Shown here one piece after another: positions 33,646 through 36,312 of a stretch of DNA of 36,312 nt. Positions within the stretch are counted from its first letter, which is position 1. Each line of letters starts with the position of its first letter. This DNA comes from DAONFI01 sp035403485. GTDB lineage: Bacteria > Planctomycetota > Phycisphaerae > SM23-33. A program made the translations under genes and the position numbers. A model generated the notes under the pieces. The model did not search any database. It was not told where the DNA came from and saw nothing but the letters and a program-made list of their open reading frames with translations. The DNA is taken from the NCBI GenBank assembly GCA_964536835.1, contig CAZIAZ010000030.1, positions 1 through 36,312 of the forward strand. Direction: 5' to 3'.

Positions 33646-34514
33646 TTGCCCTCGTCCGATGAAAGCATCCCGTCCAAGCCGCGAGCTTCAAGGTCCTTCC
33701 AGTCGGTGCGAATCTCGCTCCTCCGGAATTCAAGCGGCGGAGTTTTTCCAACGAATATCGGCATCAAACCGGCTTCGCGGAAAGCCTTGCCGGCCAGGCT
33801 GGACTGGCAGATACCGACGCGGAAATTCGGAAAAACCGTTTTGAGCGAATCAAGCTGGCTGTCCAGCCGCGACTCTATCACTATGCGGGGCAGATTGAAT
33901 CGGCCTTCCCGCACTATATGCCACCTCTGCTTCTGCCACAACAATATAGGGCCGTCGGGCAGACCTGCACGCTGAAACCATTCGTGATTGTTATTCTGGG
34001 TCGTCGAATCTCTGCGGGTAAGATAAATTATGTTGGCACGGCGGGATATGGAACGGAGAGCAGCGGCGGCTTCATCGGAAAATATCGAACCCTCGTTCGG
34101 CAGGCAGTCGAGCTCCACAGCTACCACCGGCTCAGAGGGGTCGAAAACGAAAACCGGCACATTCTGCTGAACGATTTCACCTTCAAAATCCTGCAAAAAG
34201 ACGTTCAGGTTATATTTGCCAGGGCTGCGGGGCACATTCAATTCCACGCCTGCATAACCCATATTGTCGGTATACGACGCCCGCTCAGGGCCTTTATCTA
34301 TACGGAAAACCAGCGGCGTATCCTTGACCTCTATCGCCAGTATGAAAAAGTCGTTCCGCTGCAGACGTGCCACAGGCACTACGTCTCCGCCAGTGCGGGA
34401 AACCTGGTCTGGAACGGTCATTATGTAATAACCGCCGCAGCCGGCCACTCCAAACAGAACAAGTGCCAGCAACACGAAAATCGACGACAAATATATCGTT
34501 GGGGCTGTTTTCAT
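33642..34514 (-). CDS. lipoprotein with degenerate lipin-like (LNS2/APP1) HAD domain
   Basis: Predicted 290-aa exported lipoprotein. Lipobox V-A-G-C follows a hydrophobic signal (Cys about 26). A beta-rich middle (about 40-125) precedes a C-terminal region similar to LNS2/lipin-type phosphatases: A-A-A-A-L-R-S-I-S then I-I-Y-L-T-R-R (about 150-167) and W-F-Q-R-A-G-L-P-D-G-P-I-L-L-W (about 178-193). The catalytic D-x-D-G-T is replaced by E-L-D-C-L, and the later G-x-G-N/D motif by G-I-C-Q, so phosphatase activity is doubtful. It heads an operon for LPS core and phospholipid genes and overlaps the heptosyltransferase by 4 bp. A lipid-binding role is my guess. No ribosome site is seen. Confidence 0.75.
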   Translation of the reverse strand: MKTAPTIYLSSIFVLLALVLFGVAGCGGYYIMTVPDQVSRTGGDVVPVARLQRNDFFILAIEVKDTPLVFRIDKGPERASYTDNMGYAGVELNVPRSPGKYNLNVFLQDFEGEIVQQNVPVFVFDPSEPVVAVELDCLPNEGSIFSDEAAAALRSISRRANIIYLTRRDSTTQNNNHEWFQRAGLPDGPILLWQKQRWHIVREGRFNLPRIVIESRLDSQLDSLKTVFPNFRVGICQSSLAGKAFREAGLMPIFVGKTPPLEFRRSEIRTDWKDLEARGLDGMLSSDEGK

Positions 34515-34523
34515 AGTTGCTAC

Positions 34524-34552
34524 AGGTTAAACTCACAAGCCTGCAATGTCAA
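34524..34552 (-). promoter_or_regulatory. candidate promoter of the LPS core operon
   Basis: On the minus strand there is a consensus TTGACA (34547-34552), a 17-bp spacer and TAACCT (34524-34529). The transcript would begin about 3 nt before the ATG at 34514, which has no ribosome site. This fits a nearly leaderless message. The -10 box is poor. Confidence 0.4.
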
Positions 34553-34560
34553 AAGAAATG

Positions 34561-34591
34561 GCACAAAGACATCGATTTTGATGTATTGTGC
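34561..34591 (-). terminator. hairpin after mreB, possible terminator
   Basis: GCACAA-AG-ACATC pairs with GATGT-A-TTGTGC across a 6-nt loop. On the minus strand ATTTCTTTTG follows. It lies 140 bp after the mreB stop and just before the candidate promoter of the LPS operon. The T tract is interrupted. Confidence 0.45.
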
Positions 34592-34730
34592 AGACGGATG
34601 ATTGGGAACTTGCCCCGCAAGAAAAAACCGTGAATTCCGATTTAAAAAATACCGCCGCCTTCGTCTCTTGCATCTGACCTGCCGGTACGGAGCACCTGCT
34701 ATTGCCCGACGAATTCCATGTTACAGCGTG

Positions 34731-35783
34731 CTAAAATTCATCCTCGTCGCTATCCATGGTATCTTTCCAGATTTCCAGGTTCTCAAGATAAACCGCCGTG
34801 CCACGTGCAACGCAGGTAAGCGGCGATTCCGCGACTCGTACGTCCAGGCCGGTGGCGTTAGCCAGCACGGTATCCATGCCTCTCAGCAGTCCGCCGCCGC
34901 CGGCTAAGGTAATGCCGTTATCCACAAGGTCGGCGGCTAATTCCGGCTCAGCCTTTTCAAGGGTACGGGTAACACAATCGATAATCGCCCCAACAGGCTC
35001 TTTGAGGGCTTCCCGCACTTCTTCAGACGAAATGTTAGCCTTTCGCGGCAGGCCGGAAATCATATCGCGGCCTCTGACTTCAAGCGTCAATTCAGTCTCC
35101 ATAGGGCTGGCTGAGCCGATTTCAATCTTGATTCGTTCCGCAGTCTGTTCGCCAATCATGAGGTTGTAGGTGCGCTTCATGTGATTGGCGATTGCTTCGT
35201 CCATGTCATCGCCGGCAACGCGTATGGATTCGCAGACGGAAATGTCCGCCAGCGAAATTATGGCGACCTCCGTCGTGCCGCCGCCGATATCCACTATCAT
35301 CGAGCCGGTCGGCTCGGTCACGGGCAACTCTGCACCGATAGCCGCAGCCATCGGCTCTTCAACAAGATAAACCTTACGGGCACCTGCACGTTCAGCCGAA
35401 TTCAGAACGGCACGTTTTTCAACGGCTGTTATGCCCGACGGAATGGCGATGACCACGCGGGGCTTTATCAGCGAACGATTCCGGTGAACCTTGCGTATGA
35501 AATAGCTTAACATCGCCTCGGTTATGTCGAAATCCGCAATGACGCCGTCTTTCATCGGCCGAATCGCACTTATCGAGCCGGGCGTCTTGCCCAGCATTTC
35601 CTTGGCTACGATGCCCACCGCATTGCCGTTCTGCAATACGCGGTTAGTACCTTTTTTGACGGCAACTACGGAAGGCTCGTTCAGAACGATACCCTGCCCG
35701 CGCACACACACCAGCGTGTTGCATGTGCCCAGGTCTATGCCCATGTCAACTGAAAACATTCCCAGCAAGGATTCGAATATCAT
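34731..35783 (-). CDS. mreB: rod shape-determining protein MreB
   Basis: Predicted 350-aa actin-like protein that forms membrane-bound filaments and directs lateral cell-wall synthesis. Family motifs: D-M-G-I-D-L-G-T-C-N-T-L-V near residue 12, N-E-P-S-V-V-A near 33, D-I-G-G-G-T-T-E-V near 172, and L-A-G-G-G-G-L-L-R-G near 302. ATG 35783 is chosen because homology starts here and AAGGA lies 6 nt upstream; the frame to 35873 runs into a terminator hairpin. The N terminus M-I-F-E-S-L-L-G-M-F suits an amphipathic membrane helix. No mreC or mreD is adjacent in the window. The acidic tail (D-S-D-E-D-E-F) is an unusual end. Confidence 0.96.
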   Translation of the reverse strand: MIFESLLGMFSVDMGIDLGTCNTLVCVRGQGIVLNEPSVVAVKKGTNRVLQNGNAVGIVAKEMLGKTPGSISAIRPMKDGVIADFDITEAMLSYFIRKVHRNRSLIKPRVVIAIPSGITAVEKRAVLNSAERAGARKVYLVEEPMAAAIGAELPVTEPTGSMIVDIGGGTTEVAIISLADISVCESIRVAGDDMDEAIANHMKRTYNLMIGEQTAERIKIEIGSASPMETELTLEVRGRDMISGLPRKANISSEEVREALKEPVGAIIDCVTRTLEKAEPELAADLVDNGITLAGGGGLLRGMDTVLANATGLDVRVAESPLTCVARGTAVYLENLEIWKDTMDSDEDEF

Positions 35784-35848
35784 ATTCGTCCTTCCCGTTT
35801 GAATAGGAGGCCTATTACGTTCCTTCCACGCCCGTTGCGCGCAAAGAT

Positions 35849-35857
35849 ATAATACCA
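35849..35857 (-). promoter_or_regulatory. candidate extended -10 promoter of mreB
   Basis: On the minus strand TGG-TATTAT: -10 box at 35849-35854 with TG upstream. No good -35 box. It lies about 65 bp before the mreB start codon. Confidence 0.4.
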
Positions 35858-35871
35858 CCCATAATATCGAC

Positions 35872-35908
35872 AAAAGGCCGACTTCGTCTTGAGCGAAATC
35901 GGCCTTTT
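35872..35908. terminator. bidirectional terminator-like hairpin upstream of mreB
   Basis: AAAAGGCCGA (35872-35881) and TCGGCCTTTT (35899-35908) form a 10-bp perfect stem with A/T ends, so it can work on either strand. No gene ends close to it in the window. Two MITE-like elements lie on its right side. Confidence 0.75.
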
Positions 35909-35986
35909 AGTTGGAATTTTAAAATATGCCGACAACCCGGACAACCGCCGGCATCAATGTTTCACAATATTCTTTTCACGGTTTTA

Positions 35987-36250
35987 TAGCGGTTCTTGAA
36001 AAAAAGTGTCGATGTTATCCGCAGATGGAGTGGACACTGGCTGGAGTGTTGATAAATTTTATGATTGTGCATATATGACTGGTAAACCATCGCGGCTGAC
36101 GCCGCCTATCGCTTTGCAACGAGAATTTCTTTTTGAGTACAATTTTCGAGATTGGGCAATATTTTTCGTATGCCAATAGTAAAACGAATATAGGCTCCAG
36201 ACGCAAGTTGAGGTTGTGTTAACATTTACGGTTATTTTAAAGAACCGCTA
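35987..36250. mobile_element. MITE-like element family 3, copy b (about 264 bp)
   Basis: Perfect inverted ends TATAGCGGTTCTT (35985-35997) and its complement (36240-36252), with TA at each edge as target duplication. The ends match the element at 22631-22728, but the interior is longer and unrelated. No transposase motif is seen; a 63-codon minus-strand frame inside is not convincing. Confidence 0.6.
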
Positions 36251-36261
36251 TAAAGCATTTA

Positions 36262-36312
36262 GAGCATGTTAAATTTGAAATTGCGCCTTGTTGCGTCGTT
36301 GAGGACGAGGCT
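36262..36312. mobile_element. MITE-like element family 2, partial copy at the window edge
   Basis: From a TA at 36260-36261, the 51 bases to the end are identical to the right arm of the element at 23485-23641 (reverse orientation). The rest lies beyond the window. Confidence 0.8.

Noticed and set aside
36015..36206. 63-codon minus-strand frame inside the family-3 element
   Set aside because: No transposase motif, no ribosome site, and no counterpart in the other copy.
1..36312. tRNA genes, CRISPR arrays, prophage or toxin-antitoxin modules
   Set aside because: No TpsiC-arm-like motifs, regularly spaced repeats or recognisable phage or toxin families were found by reading the window.

Overview
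The window looks like a piece of chromosome from a diderm bacterium of the Planctomycetes, probably Phycisphaerae-like. This is inferred from a PEP-CTERM-anchored protein, a LPS-core gene set, MreB, an atypical sigma-70 factor and several palindromic MITE-like elements. No marker gene settles the taxonomy. No tRNA, CRISPR array, prophage or complete transposase was seen.

Left part (1-7.4 kb): mgtE (Mg2+ channel, minus) diverges from rnpB, the RNase P RNA, which has a textbook extended -10 promoter. A type V autotransporter (minus) follows, with its own promoter and terminator. Then come divergent queC and queF (queuosine pathway) and apbE (FAD:protein FMN transferase). A 178-bp MITE-like element is inserted in the last codons of apbE and now supplies its stop codon.

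Efflux operon (7.6-16.5 kb): a palindrome lies exactly over a promoter in front of a TetR/CecR-like regulator. An outer-membrane factor lipoprotein, a periplasmic adaptor, an RND pump and a MATE exporter follow, then rnc (RNase III). Together these form a tripartite efflux system plus a second exporter, probably under TetR control.

Middle (16.6-24.4 kb): a 34-aa membrane peptide, an unknown anchored protein, an apolipoprotein N-acyltransferase with a long insertion between catalytic residues, and a HEAT-repeat lipoprotein. A coiled-coil membrane protein with a TTG start and a 58-aa membrane protein follow. Then comes a PEP-CTERM protein whose upstream region has been invaded by two nested MITE-like elements, and a decayed lectin-like gene.

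Right part (24.5-36.3 kb): a sigma-70 family factor with a strong terminator, then hldE-gmhB-DUF1015 (ADP-heptose synthesis, plus strand). Facing them on the minus strand is a five-gene operon whose genes all overlap by 4 bp: a lipin-like HAD lipoprotein, heptosyltransferase, LPS-core kinase, glycosyltransferase 4 and plsY. mreB lies upstream of it. The right edge holds two more MITE-like elements beyond an apparently orphaned terminator.

The most notable observations are the three small palindromic element families with clean target duplications and visible effects on host genes, the enlarged Lnt, the GmhB fusion with an internal ribosome site, the lipin-like lipoprotein in the LPS-core operon, and the operator-promoter arrangement of the efflux operon. 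I did not find a clearly new defence or mobile system.
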